Below are positions 44,229 through 54,968 of a DNA stretch of 64,000 bases, in pieces. This stretch comes from Paracoccus haematequi (GTDB lineage: Bacteria > Pseudomonadota > Alphaproteobacteria > Rhodobacterales > Rhodobacteraceae). The DNA lies in assembly GCA_945881965.1 (NCBI GenBank), contig CAMCVS010000009.1:60891-124890 (forward strand). Direction: 5' to 3'. The stretch's first letter is position 1; every line of letters starts with the position of its first letter. The notes beneath the pieces are model-generated. The model ran no database searches, was not told where the DNA came from, and was given only the letters and a program-made list of their open reading frames with translations. The position numbers were made by a program, and so were the translations under genes.

Positions 44229-46631
44229 ATGACCCTGCCAGCCCCCCTTGCTTCATGGTTTGCCGCCCAAGGTTGGGCGCTGCACCCGCATCAGGCGGCG
44301 ATGCTGGCGCGCGCGCGTGATCCCGTGACGCTATTGATCGCGCCCACGGGCGGCGGCAAGACGCTGGCGGGGTTCCTGCCCACGCTGGCCGAACTGGCGG
44401 GGAATGCGCCCCCCGGCCTGCACACGCTGTATATCTCGCCGCTGAAGGCGCTCGCCGCCGATATCCGCCGCAACCTGACGCGGCCCATCGACGGCGCAGG
44501 GTTGGGCATCCGGGTTGAGGACCGCACCGGCGACACATCGGCCACGCAAAAGCGCCGCCAGCGCGTGGACCCGCCGCATATCCTGCTGACCACACCCGAA
44601 AGCCTGGCGCTGATGCTGTCCTATGATGACGCGCCGCGCCTCTTCGCAGGGCTGCAACGCGTTGTGGTGGACGAGGCCCATGCGCTGGCGGACTCGAAAC
44701 GCGGCGATCAGTTGATGCTGGGGCTGGCGCGGTTGCAGGCGATGCACCCCGGCCTGCGCCGTGTCGGCCTGTCGGCCACTGTCGAAGACCCCGGCGCATT
44801 GGCGCATTTCCTCGCCCCGCACCCCGCGCCCTGCGCCATCCTGATCGCCGATCCCGGCCCCGACCCCGATATCGCCATGCTGGACACGGACGCGCCGCCG
44901 CCCTGGGCCGGGGGTGGCGCGGCCCATGCGATACCTGAAGTGCTGGAACAGGTCCGCCGCCACCGCACCACGCTGATTTTCCACAACACGCGCGCGCAGG
45001 CGGAAATCTTTTTCCACAACATCTGGCTGCACAACGATGAGGCCCTGCCCATCGGCATCCACCACGGCAGCCTTGACCGCGAGGCGCGCCAGCGCGTCGA
45101 GGCGGCGATGGTGGCGGGCAACTTGCGCGCGATCGTCTGCACCGGGTCACTCGATCTGGGGATCGACTGGGGCGATGTGGACCTGGTGATCCAGATCGGC
45201 GCGCCCAAGAACGTCAAGCGGCTGGTGCAGCGGATCGGGCGCGCGAACCACCGCTATAACGCGCCGTCCAAGGCGCTGATCGTGCCCGCGAACCGCTGGG
45301 AGGTGGTCGAATGTCAGGCCGCGCTGGAGGCGGTGCGCGCGCATGATCTGGACGGCGACCCGCGCGGCGATGGCCCGTTGGATGTGCTGTGCCAACAGAT
45401 CCTGATCGCCGCCTGCGCAGGCCCGTTTCAGGCCGATGATCTTTATGCCGAGGTGCGCGGTGCCGGCCCCTATGCGCGGCTGACACGCGCCGATTTCGAC
45501 GCCTGCCTCGATTTCTGCGCCACCGGGGGCTATGCCTTGCGCGCCTATGATCGCTGGAAACGGCTGATGCAGCGCTCCGATGGCGCGTGGCAGTTGCGCG
45601 ACCCGCGGTCGGTGCGCGCGATCCGCATGAACCTAGGCACGATCCAGGACACCGACACGCTGAAGGTGCGCTATGCCCGCAATCGCGGCGGCGCGCCCTT
45701 GGGCGAGATCGAAGAGGGCTTTGCCGCAACCCTGTCCAAAGGCGACACGTTTCTGATCGGCGGCCAGATCGTGCGGTTCGAAGGCCTGCGCGACATGGTG
45801 GTCGAGGTCAGCCGCGATGCCGCGAAAAAGCCGAAAGTGGCGACGTTCAACGGCACCAAATTCGCGACATCCACCCAGCTGACCCATCGCATCCTGCGCT
45901 ATCTGGCGGCAGGCGACTGGTCCGCCCTGCCCGCGCCCGTCGCCGATTGGCTGGCGCTGCAGGCCCGCGTCAGCCGCATCCCGCAGGCGGGTCGGCTGTT
46001 GATCGAAAGCTTTCCCTGGGACGGCCGCGAACACGCCTGCTTCTATGGCTTCGCGGGCCGCAACGCGCAGCAGACGCTGGGCCTGTTGCTGACCAAGCGG
46101 ATGGAGGACGAAGGGCTTGATCCCCTTGGCTTTGTCGCCACCGATTACGCCACGCTGATCTGGGGCCTGAAACCGCTGACCGACGCCGCGCCGCTGTTCG
46201 CCCCAGGCGTGCTGGAAGCGGGGCTGGAAAGCTGGCTGATGGGCAACGCGGTGATGAAACGCACCTTCCGCGCGTCCGCCACCATCGCCGGCCTGATCGA
46301 ACGCAACCATCCGGGGATGCGCACCTCGGGGCGGCAGGCGACGTTTTCGTCGGATATCCTTTATGACACGCTGGTGAAATACGACCCCGACCACCTGATG
46401 CTGCGCATCACGCGCACCGAGGCCATGCGCGGCCTGATCGACTTTGGTCGCCTGCGCGAAATGCTGGACCGCATCGAAGGCCGCGTCGATCTGGTGCGGC
46501 TGAACCGCCTGCCGCCCTTGGCCGCGCCCCTGTTGCTGGAGGTGGGCCGTGTGCCCGTCGCAGGCGCCGCGCGCGAACGCCTGCTGGCCGAAGAGGCGGC
46601 CCGGCTGATGCAAGAGGCGGGCCTCGCTTAA
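44229..46631 (+). CDS. Ligase-associated DNA damage response DEXH-box helicase (Lhr-like)
   Basis: 800 residues, Lhr-family superfamily-2 helicase. Walker A is APTGGGKTLAG near residue 40, the DEAH box is VVVDEAHAL, SAT is GLSATVEDPG, and motif VI is QRIGRANHRYN. The C-terminal half is the Lhr winged-helix/beta-barrel region. Such helicases are usually encoded with a metallo-beta-lactamase exonuclease, an ATP-dependent ligase and the PdeM phosphoesterase. Here PdeM follows, but the ligase and exonuclease are absent from the window. ATG at 44229 gives MTLPAPLASWFAAQGW, typical of the family. Confidence 0.93.
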   Translation: MTLPAPLASWFAAQGWALHPHQAAMLARARDPVTLLIAPTGGGKTLAGFLPTLAELAGNAPPGLHTLYISPLKALAADIRRNLTRPIDGAGLGIRVEDRTGDTSATQKRRQRVDPPHILLTTPESLALMLSYDDAPRLFAGLQRVVVDEAHALADSKRGDQLMLGLARLQAMHPGLRRVGLSATVEDPGALAHFLAPHPAPCAILIADPGPDPDIAMLDTDAPPPWAGGGAAHAIPEVLEQVRRHRTTLIFHNTRAQAEIFFHNIWLHNDEALPIGIHHGSLDREARQRVEAAMVAGNLRAIVCTGSLDLGIDWGDVDLVIQIGAPKNVKRLVQRIGRANHRYNAPSKALIVPANRWEVVECQAALEAVRAHDLDGDPRGDGPLDVLCQQILIAACAGPFQADDLYAEVRGAGPYARLTRADFDACLDFCATGGYALRAYDRWKRLMQRSDGAWQLRDPRSVRAIRMNLGTIQDTDTLKVRYARNRGGAPLGEIEEGFAATLSKGDTFLIGGQIVRFEGLRDMVVEVSRDAAKKPKVATFNGTKFATSTQLTHRILRYLAAGDWSALPAPVADWLALQARVSRIPQAGRLLIESFPWDGREHACFYGFAGRNAQQTLGLLLTKRMEDEGLDPLGFVATDYATLIWGLKPLTDAAPLFAPGVLEAGLESWLMGNAVMKRTFRASATIAGLIERNHPGMRTSGRQATFSSDILYDTLVKYDPDHLMLRITRTEAMRGLIDFGRLREMLDRIEGRVDLVRLNRLPPLAAPLLLEVGRVPVAGAARERLLAEEAARLMQEAGLA

Positions 46632-46697
46632 TCCAGTTGAGCGGCTGCGCCGCACGTTTTCATCTCGCCGCCGGCTGACGCCGGTCGGCTCGGGTTT

Positions 46698-46730
46698 GCC
46701 TCCGGCGGGGATATTTTTGAACCAGAGAAG
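46698..46730 (+). repeat. 33-base dispersed intergenic repeat, copy 2
   Basis: GCCTCCGGCGGGGATATTTT continuing to GAACCAGAGAAG. Nearly identical to the minus-strand copy at 488-520, differing only in the T/G composition after ATATTT. Confidence 0.7.
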
Positions 46731-46794
46731 ACAGGACGCCGCGCCTTGGCTTCTTCGGTTTCCAACTATCCCGGGGGGTGAGGCCGAAGGCCGA

Positions 46795-46811
46795 GGGGGG
46801 CAGCGCCCCCC
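46795..46811. repeat. G-rich palindrome, second exact copy
   Basis: GGGGGGC / GCCCCCC with loop AGC, preceded by ACTATCCCGGGGGG. Same core string as 9960-9976. Confidence 0.6.
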
Positions 46812-46872
46812 TGCACCAGCCCCGCTTGCGTGACGGCTTGCGCGCAGGCGCAGGGCACGGCAATCAGGCAGA

Positions 46873-47550
46873 ATGACCCATCATGTGTTCGAGTTCCACG
46901 GCGAGACGTTGCAGGCGCTGGCCGCAGGTGCGCTGTATTGGCCCGCGCGGCGGGTGCTGGCGGTGGCGGATCTGCATCTGGGCAAGGGGCTGCGCGGGGT
47001 GCGGCGCGGGGCGGCGGCCTTGCCGCCCTATGAGGCCGCCGAGACTCTGGCGCGACTGGACGCGGTGCTGGCCCTGACGGCTGCGGCGCAGGTGATCTGT
47101 CTGGGGGACACGTTCGATGCACCCGACAGCCTGGGTTTTCTGCCCGAAGACGCGCGGCTGTGGCTGATCCGGATGCAGGCGGGGCGGGATTGGGTCTGGA
47201 TCACCGGCAACCACGATCCGGGCCCCGTGGAGCTGCCGGGGGCACATCTGGATCACCTGCGGCTGGCCGGGCTGACGTTCCGCCACATCGCAGAACCGGC
47301 CGAAACGGGCGAGATATCAGGCCATTACCACCCCAAGGCGCGGCTGGTGACGCGGGCGGGCGCGGTGCGGCGGGCCTGTTTCCTGATCGACGCCGACCGC
47401 ATCATCCTGCCCGCGTTCGGAGCCTATACCGGCGGGTTGGATTGCACCGACCCGACGCTGGACCGGCTGATGGGGGCCGGCGCGCGCGCGGTGCTTACTG
47501 GGCCGCGAGCCGTTCCGTTTCCGATGCCGCGGCCAGCATCGCGGGGCTGA
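46873..47550 (+). CDS. pdeM: Ligase-associated DNA damage response endonuclease PdeM
   Basis: 225 residues, calcineurin-like metallophosphoesterase. Metal motifs are present in order: ADLHLGKG (DxH), CLGDTFDAPD (GD), ITGNHDPG (GNHD) and SGHYHPKA (GHxH). It belongs to the PdeM family associated with the Lhr-like helicase, whose gene precedes it by 241 bases. The 3' end overlaps the convergent LytTR gene by 56 bases; the last 15 residues (TGPRAVPFPMPRPASRG region) are therefore also coding on the other strand and look unlike a conserved domain. Confidence 0.92.
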   Translation: MTHHVFEFHGETLQALAAGALYWPARRVLAVADLHLGKGLRGVRRGAAALPPYEAAETLARLDAVLALTAAAQVICLGDTFDAPDSLGFLPEDARLWLIRMQAGRDWVWITGNHDPGPVELPGAHLDHLRLAGLTFRHIAEPAETGEISGHYHPKARLVTRAGAVRRACFLIDADRIILPAFGAYTGGLDCTDPTLDRLMGAGARAVLTGPRAVPFPMPRPASRG

Positions 47551-48406
47551 TCAGCCCTGCTGCCTCGACGCGGTCGCGGTAGCCGCGGCTGACCGGCACG
47601 CAAGCCCCGTCCATCGTCCGCAGGCACAGTTTTGCACCTTCGCGTTCCGCTGCCACCACCGACTCCAGCCGCACCCAATGCGACCGGTGGGGGCACAGCC
47701 CCGCCACGCCATCCATCTCGTCGATCGCATCGGCAAAACGTAGCCGGATTTCATAGGTCTGCACCGCCGTCACCACGCGCACGAAATGGTTGCTGGCTTC
47801 AAGCCGGTGGATCGGGCCCACGGCCCCTACCGGCAGGCGGCGCATCAGGCGCGGCGGCAGGTCGTTATCGGTGTCTTCAAGGCTGTCGTCGAAATCCGTG
47901 GCGATCAACGCATCAACCGCCGCTTGCCGCGCCGCCAGATTGACATCGGCGGGCAGGCCCATTTCGCGCAGCCGATGGTTCAGCACCGCTTCGGCGTTGT
48001 CGGCATAAATCACCCGCGCCAAGGTCACGATCAGCGCGACGAGCCCGACAATCAACAACAACAGCGGATAGTTCGGGATCAGATCCCGGTCCAGACGCGG
48101 GTAGTTGTGCGAAAACACCCAGACAAAACTGCCATAGACCACCGCCATCAACGGCACCATCGACAGGCCGTAGGGCCAGCTGTTTTCGCGCAGTCCGAAG
48201 CGAAACAGCGTCTGCCGGATCGTCATCGACACCGGCAATGACATGAAGATGACCGTGCCCCAATAGGCGACGCGGTCCCAAAACGGGAACGCTGTATAGG
48301 TCGCAAATGGCCCTGCGATCGCAATGCAGAACACCAAGGCCAGCGTCACTGCCAAGGTTCTGCGGTCCCGCAGATCCTGCAAAACGTGTCGTAAGACTAC
48401 CTTCAC
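47495..48406 (-). CDS. LytTR-domain membrane regulator
   Basis: 303 residues. Four hydrophobic helices occupy roughly residues 18-130 (TLAVTLALVFCIAIAGPFA, VAYWGTVIFMSLPVSM, GLSMVPLMAVVYGSFVWVF, YPLLLLIVGLVALIVTLA). A C-terminal LytTR DNA-binding domain (HRLEASNHFVRVVTAVQTYEIRLRFADAI, HRSHWVR) follows from about 195. It is probably a membrane-tethered transcription factor with an unknown signal. The start is GTG at 48406 (no ATG before the first helices). It converges on pdeM with a 56-base overlap. Confidence 0.88.
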   Translation of the reverse strand: MKVVLRHVLQDLRDRRTLAVTLALVFCIAIAGPFATYTAFPFWDRVAYWGTVIFMSLPVSMTIRQTLFRFGLRENSWPYGLSMVPLMAVVYGSFVWVFSHNYPRLDRDLIPNYPLLLLIVGLVALIVTLARVIYADNAEAVLNHRLREMGLPADVNLAARQAAVDALIATDFDDSLEDTDNDLPPRLMRRLPVGAVGPIHRLEASNHFVRVVTAVQTYEIRLRFADAIDEMDGVAGLCPHRSHWVRLESVVAAEREGAKLCLRTMDGACVPVSRGYRDRVEAAGLISPAMLAAASETERLAAQ

Positions 48407-48594
48407 GATTGCACCAAATCTGACATCACGCGGCTGATACCACGCATTACGTGACGTAATAGCGCGTCACATCGGGCGAAGCAATGCTGCGTCCGCACAG
48501 TCAGGCAGGCGCTGTCGGTGCGACAGATTGTCCACGCAACGCAGGCCCGATCTTGGTACGGATTTGACGCAACCGTCTTGCGCGGCACCAAGGA

Positions 48595-49485
48595 TCAGGC
48601 GGTCAGACCCGCAGGTTCCGGCAGGCCGTGGATGCGGCAGGCGGCGGTCAGGGTATTGGCCAGCAGGCAGGCGATGGTCATCGGCCCGACGCCGCCCGGC
48701 ACCGGCGTGATCGCGCCCGCGACCGCCGCGCAGCCGGCGAAATCGCAATCGCCGACCAGCACCTGCTTGCCGTCGCGCAGCACACGGTTGATGCCAACGT
48801 CGATCACGGTCGCCCCCGGCGCGATCCAGTCGCCCTGGATCATCTCGGGGCGGCCGACGGCGGCGACAACGATTTCGGCGCGGCGCACGATCGCGGCCAG
48901 ATCGCGGCTGCGCGAATGGGCCAGCGTCACCGTGCAATTGTCGCGGAGCAGCAATTGCGCCATCGGCTTGCCGACGATGTTCGATCGCCCGATGACCACG
49001 GCGTTCTGCCCCGACAGATCGCCCAGATGCGCCCGCAGCAGCATCAGACAGCCCAAGGGCGTGCAGGGCACCATCGCCTTTTGCCCGGTCGCCAGCCGCC
49101 CGACGTTCGAAATATGAAAGCCGTCCACGTCCTTTCGCGGGTCAATGGCATTCAGCACCAGATCGGCGTCGATATGCGCGGGCAAGGGCAGTTGCACCAG
49201 AATACCATGCACCATTGGATCGCGGTTCAGATCACCGATCAGCGCCAGCAGGTCGGCCTGCGCCACGCTGGCCTCCAGCCGGTGGGTGAACGATTGCATC
49301 CCCGCCTCGACGGTCTGCACCCCCTTGTTGCGGACATAGACCGTGCTGGCCGGATCCTCGCCCACCAGCACCACGGCCAGACCGGGCACCACACCATGAT
49401 CGGCGCGCAGCCGCGCGACCTGATCGCGCACACGGGCCCGCACGCCTCCCGCAAAAGCCTTGCCATCGAGGATCGTTGCCGCCAT
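48595..49485 (-). CDS. folD: Methylenetetrahydrofolate dehydrogenase / cyclohydrolase
   Basis: 296 residues, bifunctional enzyme interconverting 5,10-methylene-, methenyl- and 10-formyl-THF. Catalytic region [12 protein letters not shown], the motif [13 protein letters not shown] with [10 protein letters not shown], and the NAD(P) loop [11 protein letters not shown] are intact, as is [12 protein letters not shown] at the end. It is encoded directly after fhs (28-base gap) on the same strand, so the pair forms a one-carbon operon. Confidence 0.97.
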   Translation of the reverse strand: MAATILDGKAFAGGVRARVRDQVARLRADHGVVPGLAVVLVGEDPASTVYVRNKGVQTVEAGMQSFTHRLEASVAQADLLALIGDLNRDPMVHGILVQLPLPAHIDADLVLNAIDPRKDVDGFHISNVGRLATGQKAMVPCTPLGCLMLLRAHLGDLSGQNAVVIGRSNIVGKPMAQLLLRDNCTVTLAHSRSRDLAAIVRRAEIVVAAVGRPEMIQGDWIAPGATVIDVGINRVLRDGKQVLVGDCDFAGCAAVAGAITPVPGGVGPMTIACLLANTLTAACRIHGLPEPAGLTA

Positions 49486-49513
49486 CGCTCATACTCCGTT
49501 TCTTATGGTTTTG

Positions 49514-51181
49514 TCAGAACAGGCCGTCGATATCGCCGTCGTCATTCAGGCGGATCGACTCGGCCGCCGGGACACGCGGCAGGCCGGGCATGGTCATGAC
49601 CGCGCCGCAGACCGCGACGATGAACCCGGCCCCTGCCGACAGCCGCACCTCGCGCACCGGGACGGTGAACCCGGTCGGCGCGCCGCGCTGCGCGGGGTCG
49701 GTGGTAAAGCTGTATTGCGTCTTGGCGATGCAGATCGGCAGGTGGCCATACCCCGCCGCCTCCCATGCGGCCAGTTGATCCGTGATCGCCTTGTCGGCCA
49801 CGACGCCATCGGCGCGGTAGATGCGGCGGGCAATCGCCTCGATCTTGTCCAAAAGCGGCAGGGTATCGGGATAGATCGGCGCAAAGTCGGACGGCGCATC
49901 GGCCAGCGCCACCACCTTGTGCGCGAGGTCAGTGATGCCTGCGGACCCCATCGCCCAATGACGACACAGGATCGCCTCGGACCCCATGGCCGCGACGTAA
50001 TCCTGCACGGCGCGGATTTCGGCGTCGGTGTCGCCGGCGAAATGGTTGATGGCCACCACGATGGGCACGCCAAAAGACGCCACATTCTCCATGTGCCGCC
50101 CCAGATTGGCGCATCCGCGCATGACGGCGGCGACATCTTCGTGGCCCAGATCGGCGCGCGCGGTGCCGCCGTTCATCTTGACCGCACGAACCGTGGCGAC
50201 GATCACGGCCGCCGCCGGGGTCAGCCCGGCCTGACGGCATTTGATGTTCAGAAACTTTTCCGCACCAAGGTCGGCCCCGAACCCGGCCTCGGTCACCACA
50301 TAATCGCCCAGCTTCAGCGCCGCGCGGGTGGCGATCACCGAATTGCAGCCATGCGCGATATTGGCAAACGGCCCGCCATGCACAAAGGCCGGGTTGTTTT
50401 CCAGCGTCTGCACCAGATTGGGCTGCATCGCGTCCTTCAACAGCACCGTCATTGCGCCATCGGCTTTCAGGTCGCGGGCGTGGATCGGCGTTTTGGCGCG
50501 CGTGTAGGCCACCACAATCGCCCCCAGCCGCTGCTGCAAATCGTCCAGATCGCGGGCAAGGCACAGGATCGCCATGACTTCGGAGGCGACGGTGATGTCG
50601 AACCCGGTCTGGCGGGTAAAGCCGTTCCCGGCGCCGCCCAGCCCCACCACGACATCGCGCAGCGCGCGGTCGTTCATGTCGATCACCCGCCGCCAGACGA
50701 TGCGGCGCGTGTCGATGTCCAGCGCGTTGCCCCAATGGATGTGGTTGTCGATCATCGCCGCCAGCAGGTTATGCGCCGCCGTGATGGCGTGAAAATCGCC
50801 GGTGAAATGCAGGTTCATCGCATCCATCGGCACAACCTGCGCCATGCCGCCGCCCGCTGCCCCGCCTTTCAGGCCAAAGTTGGGACCAAGTGACGCCTCG
50901 CGGATACAAATCACCGCGCGCTTGCCGATGCGGTTCAGCCCGTCACCAAGACCCACTGTGGTCGTGGTCTTGCCCTCGCCCGCAGGGGTCGGGTTGATCG
51001 CGGTCACCAGGATCAGCTTGCCATCGGGACGATCCGCCAACCCGGCGATAAAGCCCTGATCCAGCTTGGCCTTGTCATGGCCGTAAGGGATCAGCGCGTC
51101 GGCAGGGATGCCCAGTTTCGCGCCGATATCCACCATCGGCAATTTCCGGGCAGCGCGCGCGATGGCGATATCGGATGTCAT
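49514..51181 (-). CDS. fhs: Formate-tetrahydrofolate ligase
   Basis: 555 residues, ATP-dependent formation of 10-formyl-THF from formate. The P-loop [18 protein letters not shown] near residue 60, [19 protein letters not shown] and [16 protein letters not shown] are family signatures. The open frame extends upstream, but ATG at 51181 ([12 protein letters not shown]) with AGAGGGG ahead is the proper start. With folD it allows use of formate as a one-carbon donor, or the reverse release of formate, as seen in marine rhodobacters that oxidise methylated compounds. Confidence 0.97.
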   Translation of the reverse strand: MTSDIAIARAARKLPMVDIGAKLGIPADALIPYGHDKAKLDQGFIAGLADRPDGKLILVTAINPTPAGEGKTTTTVGLGDGLNRIGKRAVICIREASLGPNFGLKGGAAGGGMAQVVPMDAMNLHFTGDFHAITAAHNLLAAMIDNHIHWGNALDIDTRRIVWRRVIDMNDRALRDVVVGLGGAGNGFTRQTGFDITVASEVMAILCLARDLDDLQQRLGAIVVAYTRAKTPIHARDLKADGAMTVLLKDAMQPNLVQTLENNPAFVHGGPFANIAHGCNSVIATRAALKLGDYVVTEAGFGADLGAEKFLNIKCRQAGLTPAAAVIVATVRAVKMNGGTARADLGHEDVAAVMRGCANLGRHMENVASFGVPIVVAINHFAGDTDAEIRAVQDYVAAMGSEAILCRHWAMGSAGITDLAHKVVALADAPSDFAPIYPDTLPLLDKIEAIARRIYRADGVVADKAITDQLAAWEAAGYGHLPICIAKTQYSFTTDPAQRGAPTGFTVPVREVRLSAGAGFIVAVCGAVMTMPGLPRVPAAESIRLNDDGDIDGLF

Positions 51182-51323
51182 GGCGGCCCCTCTTTTGGCA
51201 TGGTCTGTGCAAGTCATAGCCAAAGCGCCGCCCGCGCCTAGGGGGATTGCGCGGGCGTGACGCGGATTTTCGCGCCAACAGTTTCCGATCTGCATCGCCG
51301 CGTCAGGGTCCGGGTTTCAGGCC

Positions 51324-52283
51324 CTAGAACCAGCCGCGCCACTTGAACCACAGATACGGGGCCAGCGCCGTCACCAGCATCGCCCCCAACGCCGCCGCAT
51401 AGCCGTAAGGGTGCGCCAATTCGGGCATTGTCTGGAAATTCATGCCATACACCGTGCCAACCAAAGTGGGCGGCAGAAAGATCACGGAAACGACCGAGAA
51501 GAACTTGATGATCTCGTTCTGTTCAAGCCCGACCATGCCCAGGGTGGCCGACAGCAGAAACGAGGTGCGCTGCGACAGCGCGCCGGAATAATCCACCAGC
51601 GACTGGATATCGCGCAGCAGTGCCTGCGCCTGATCACGGCGTTCGGGGGCGGCCAGACGGCGGATCGGGAACTGCGCCAGATGACCGACCATGCGTTCGA
51701 GGGTTTGCAGGCTGTCCTGAATGATCGCATCCAATTCGCCCATCCGCCCGATCCGCCCGATGGCCGATTGCAACCGGCCCGGTTTGCGGCGGGTTTTGGT
51801 CTGGATCGGAAAAATCTCGCGCGAGATATCGTCAAGCGCCCGGCTTTCGGTTTCCAGGATATCGGCCAAGCGGTCCACGATCGCCTCCAGCAGGGCCAGC
51901 ATCAACCCGGTGGGGGTGCTGTAACTGCCCCGTGTGCGCGCGGCGGCTTGGGGGAATTCGTCAAAGGCGCGCGGGCTGTGATAGCGGATCGTGACCAGCC
52001 GGTCGGGGGCCAGCACGAAACTGACCGGGCCGGACATCGGCGCATTGGTTTCCATCTGTGCGGGCACGGTGGCGGTCAGATACAAGGCACCGCCTTCGGA
52101 ATAGATCCGGCTGGAGGTGACGATTTCGACCATGTCGTCGCGGGTGGGCAGGTCAATCCCCAGCACCTCTTCCAGCGCGGCTTCCTCAGTGCGGTCGGGG
52201 GCGAACAGGTCGGTCCAGGTCACTGCCTGTCCGGGTTCGGCCAGTTGCAGCGATCCGTTCACAAGCGTGTAATCGCGCCGCAT
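51324..52283 (-). CDS. corA: CorA family Mg2+/Co2+ transporter
   Basis: 319 residues with a large cytosolic N-domain and two C-terminal helices. The pore signature YGMNF ends the first helix and the protein closes with a basic tail (LWFKWRGWF). FKTKTRRKPG-like basic region near 165 fits the long stalk helix. It forms a pentameric channel for Mg2+, sometimes Co2+ or Ni2+. It starts one base after the stop of the methyltransferase gene. Confidence 0.93.
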   Translation of the reverse strand: MRRDYTLVNGSLQLAEPGQAVTWTDLFAPDRTEEAALEEVLGIDLPTRDDMVEIVTSSRIYSEGGALYLTATVPAQMETNAPMSGPVSFVLAPDRLVTIRYHSPRAFDEFPQAAARTRGSYSTPTGLMLALLEAIVDRLADILETESRALDDISREIFPIQTKTRRKPGRLQSAIGRIGRMGELDAIIQDSLQTLERMVGHLAQFPIRRLAAPERRDQAQALLRDIQSLVDYSGALSQRTSFLLSATLGMVGLEQNEIIKFFSVVSVIFLPPTLVGTVYGMNFQTMPELAHPYGYAAALGAMLVTALAPYLWFKWRGWF

Positions 52284-52284
52284 G

Positions 52285-53064
52285 TCACACCGTCAACGTC
52301 AGAAACAGCCGCCGGAACGGGAACAGCGCCGTGCCATCGGCGGCGCGCGGATAGACGTGATCCATCACCGCCTCATAAAGCGTGATCAGATGCGCCTGTT
52401 CGGCGGCCTCAAGACAGCCAAGGATCGGGCGGGCAAAGGTCGCCTCGGTGAACCGCCGCACCGGGTGCGCGCCATCGAGGCAGGCGTCAAGCACCTGAAA
52501 ATATTCGGTTTCCCACAGCGACAAGGTGCCGAGCGGGGCCAGCAGGTGATGATATTCCACCGCCGACAATATGCCGGGGCCGGTGGCCGGATCATGGCGG
52601 CCGGGGAAATGTTCGGCCATCAGGCTGCCCCAGACGCGGTGCGAGGGCGCGTTGTTCTGGTGCGGCATCTGCACCGCCAGCGTGCCGCCGGGGGCCAGCA
52701 TCGCGGCCAATCTCGGCAGCAGCGCGGCGTGATCCGGCACCCAATGCAGCGCCGCGTTGGAATAGATCAGTGCCGGGGGCGCATCAGCGGTCCATGTGGC
52801 GATATCGGCCTGCACCAGCGCGCGGTAGGCCCCGGTGGCCCGCGCCTCGGCCAGCATTGCGGGCGACAGGTCCACCCCATGCACCGCGCGACCCAATTCG
52901 GACAGCGCAGGCCCCGATGCCCCGGCCCCGCACCCCAGATCGACGATATCGCCCGCAGGCAGCGGCGGCAGAGCCGCGATCAGATCGAGTGCAGGGCGCA
53001 AACGCTGACCCCGGAACCTGTGATAGGTCCCGGGGTTCCAGTCCGCTGTGAGATCAGAGGTCAC
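52285..53064 (-). CDS. Class I SAM-dependent methyltransferase (trans-aconitate methyltransferase-like)
   Basis: 259 residues. SAM motif I is [11 protein letters not shown] near residue 45, the acidic residue follows in [10 protein letters not shown], and [11 protein letters not shown] is the motif typical of Tam. The total length also fits trans-aconitate 2-methyltransferase, which methylates a by-product of the TCA cycle. GTG at 53064 overlaps the ftsH stop (GTGA), so translation is coupled to ftsH. The substrate is inferred from similarity only. Confidence 0.87.
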   Translation of the reverse strand: MTSDLTADWNPGTYHRFRGQRLRPALDLIAALPPLPAGDIVDLGCGAGASGPALSELGRAVHGVDLSPAMLAEARATGAYRALVQADIATWTADAPPALIYSNAALHWVPDHAALLPRLAAMLAPGGTLAVQMPHQNNAPSHRVWGSLMAEHFPGRHDPATGPGILSAVEYHHLLAPLGTLSLWETEYFQVLDACLDGAHPVRRFTEATFARPILGCLEAAEQAHLITLYEAVMDHVYPRAADGTALFPFRRLFLTLTV

Positions 53065-54968
53065 GTCGCCTCGGGTTCCAGGCTGCCGGCTGGGCGGCTG
53101 CGCGGCTTGGTCTTGGGGATCGCGGTCACCGACGGCGACCCCGCGCCATCGTCAGATCGGTCGCCCGGACCGGGTTGCGGCGGTTCGCCCCGCATCACGC
53201 GCTTGATCTCTTCGCCAGTCAGGGTTTCGTATTCCAACAGCCCCTGCCCCAGCCGGTCCCATTCCACTTCGCGCTCGCGCAGGATCCGCAGCGCGGTCTG
53301 ATAGCCCTCGTCAATAAAGCGGCGCACCTCGCTTTCGATCAGTTCCTTGGTGTTGGCCGACACCGAGAAACCGCCCGTGTTGCCCTGATAGCCTTCATGC
53401 GCTTCGGCATAGTCCACGTTGCCGACCTTGTCCGACATGCCCCAACGCAGGATCATGGCGCGGGCCAGTGCCGATGCCTGCTGGATATCGCCTGCGGGGC
53501 CGTTCGACACGTTCTCGGCACCATATTTCAGCACCTCGGCGGCCTTGCCGGCCATGGTCATCGCCAGTTTCTGTTCACATTCCGACTTGTGCCAGTTCAG
53601 GCGGTCAATCTCGGGCAAGCTGACCACCATCCCCAGCGCACCGCCGCGCGGGATGATCGTGGCCTTGTAAACCGGATCGCATTTCGGCAGCGCCAGACCC
53701 ACCACGGCATGACCGGCTTCGTGATAGGCGGTCTTTTCCTTTTGATCGGCGGTCAGCACCATCGACCGGCGTTCGGCGCCCATCATCACCTTGTCCTTGG
53801 CGTTTTCGAAATCTTCCATCGCCACGGTGCGGCGACCATTTCGCGCCGCCGTCAGCGCGGCCTCGTTGACCAGGTTGGCCAGATCCGCACCCGAGAACCC
53901 CGGCGTGCCGCGCGCGATGATGCGCATGTCGGCGTCGGGGGCCAGCGGCACCTTGCGCGCATGGACCGACAGGATCTTTTCGCGGCCCTTGATGTCGGGG
54001 TTCGGCACGGTGATCTGGCGGTCAAACCGGCCCGGACGCAACAGCGCGGGGTCCAGCACGTCGCGGCGGTTGGTGGCGGCGATGATGATCACGCCCTCGT
54101 TGGCCTCGAAGCCGTCCATTTCGACCAGCAATTGGTTCAGTGTCTGTTCACGCTCGTCATTGCCGCCGCCGATGCCCACGCCACGCGCCCGGCCCACGGC
54201 GTCGATTTCGTCGATAAACACGATGCAGGGCGCGTTTTTCTTCGCATCCACGAACATGTCACGGACGCGGGATGCCCCCACACCCACGAACATCTCGACG
54301 AAATCCGACCCAGAGATGGTAAAGAAGGGCACCCCCGCCTCGCCCGCGATCGCGCGCGCCAGCAGCGTCTTACCCGTTCCGGGCGGGCCGACCAGCAGAG
54401 CGCCCTTGGGGATCTTGCCGCCCAGGCGCGAGAATTTCTGCGGGTTGCGCAGGAATTCGACGATCTCTTCCAGCTCTTCCTTGGCCTCGTCGATGCCCGC
54501 CACGTCATCAAACGTCACGCGGCCATGCTTTTCGGTCAAAAGTTTCGCGCGCGACTTGCCAAAGCCCATCGCCCCGCCTTTGCCACCGCCCTGCATCCGG
54601 TTCATGAAATAGACCCAGACGCCGATCAACAGCACGAAGGGCAACAGCGACAGGATAAAGGTCTGGAACCCCGATTGCGTCTGGCTTTCCGCCGACACCG
54701 GAACGCCTTCGGCGATCAGCAGGTCGGTGACGGACGCATCCTTTGGCACGATGGTGGTGTAATCCAACCCGTCGGTACCCCGGAACCGGACGCGTTCACC
54801 GTCCAGCGTGGCGCGGCTGACCTTGTCGGCCTGCACGTTCTTGATGAAGTCGGAATAGCTGACCTCGCGGCTGTTCATCGTGGTGCTTTGGCCGTCGAAC
54901 TGGCTGAACAGCGCGATCACCAGCAGAAACACGATGACCCAGAAAGCGATGTTACGTGCGTTGCCCAA
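53061..54968 (-). CDS. ftsH: ATP-dependent zinc metalloprotease FtsH
   Basis: 635 residues. Two N-terminal membrane helices ([33 protein letters not shown]) flank a periplasmic loop. The AAA+ domain has Walker A GPPGTGKT (194-201), and the zinc site is HEAGHAVVG. It degrades membrane and regulatory proteins. The start codon is TTG at 54968: AGGAG lies seven bases upstream, no in-frame ATG exists before the first helix, and the next ATG (residue 31) would delete that helix. It follows tilS in the usual order. Confidence 0.96.
   Translation of the reverse strand: MGNARNIAFWVIVFLLVIALFSQFDGQSTTMNSREVSYSDFIKNVQADKVSRATLDGERVRFRGTDGLDYTTIVPKDASVTDLLIAEGVPVSAESQTQSGFQTFILSLLPFVLLIGVWVYFMNRMQGGGKGGAMGFGKSRAKLLTEKHGRVTFDDVAGIDEAKEELEEIVEFLRNPQKFSRLGGKIPKGALLVGPPGTGKTLLARAIAGEAGVPFFTISGSDFVEMFVGVGASRVRDMFVDAKKNAPCIVFIDEIDAVGRARGVGIGGGNDEREQTLNQLLVEMDGFEANEGVIIIAATNRRDVLDPALLRPGRFDRQITVPNPDIKGREKILSVHARKVPLAPDADMRIIARGTPGFSGADLANLVNEAALTAARNGRRTVAMEDFENAKDKVMMGAERRSMVLTADQKEKTAYHEAGHAVVGLALPKCDPVYKATIIPRGGALGMVVSLPEIDRLNWHKSECEQKLAMTMAGKAAEVLKYGAENVSNGPAGDIQQASALARAMILRWGMSDKVGNVDYAEAHEGYQGNTGGFSVSANTKELIESEVRRFIDEGYQTALRILREREVEWDRLGQGLLEYETLTGEEIKRVMRGEPPQPGPGDRSDDGAGSPSVTAIPKTKPRSRPAGSLEPEAT

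Larger units (their letters stand above)
46632..46872. other. Intergenic region rich in dispersed repeats
   Basis: 241 bases between the helicase and pdeM, with no gene. It holds CGGCTGCGCCG-type inverted repeats near 46642, a 33-base repeat at 46698-46730 that is shared with 488-520, and a G-rich palindrome at 46795-46811 shared with 9960-9976. It looks like an accumulation site for short intergenic elements. Confidence 0.6.

Noticed and set aside
49460..50893. 477-codon plus-strand frame over fhs
   Set aside because: Antisense to fhs, no conserved motif.
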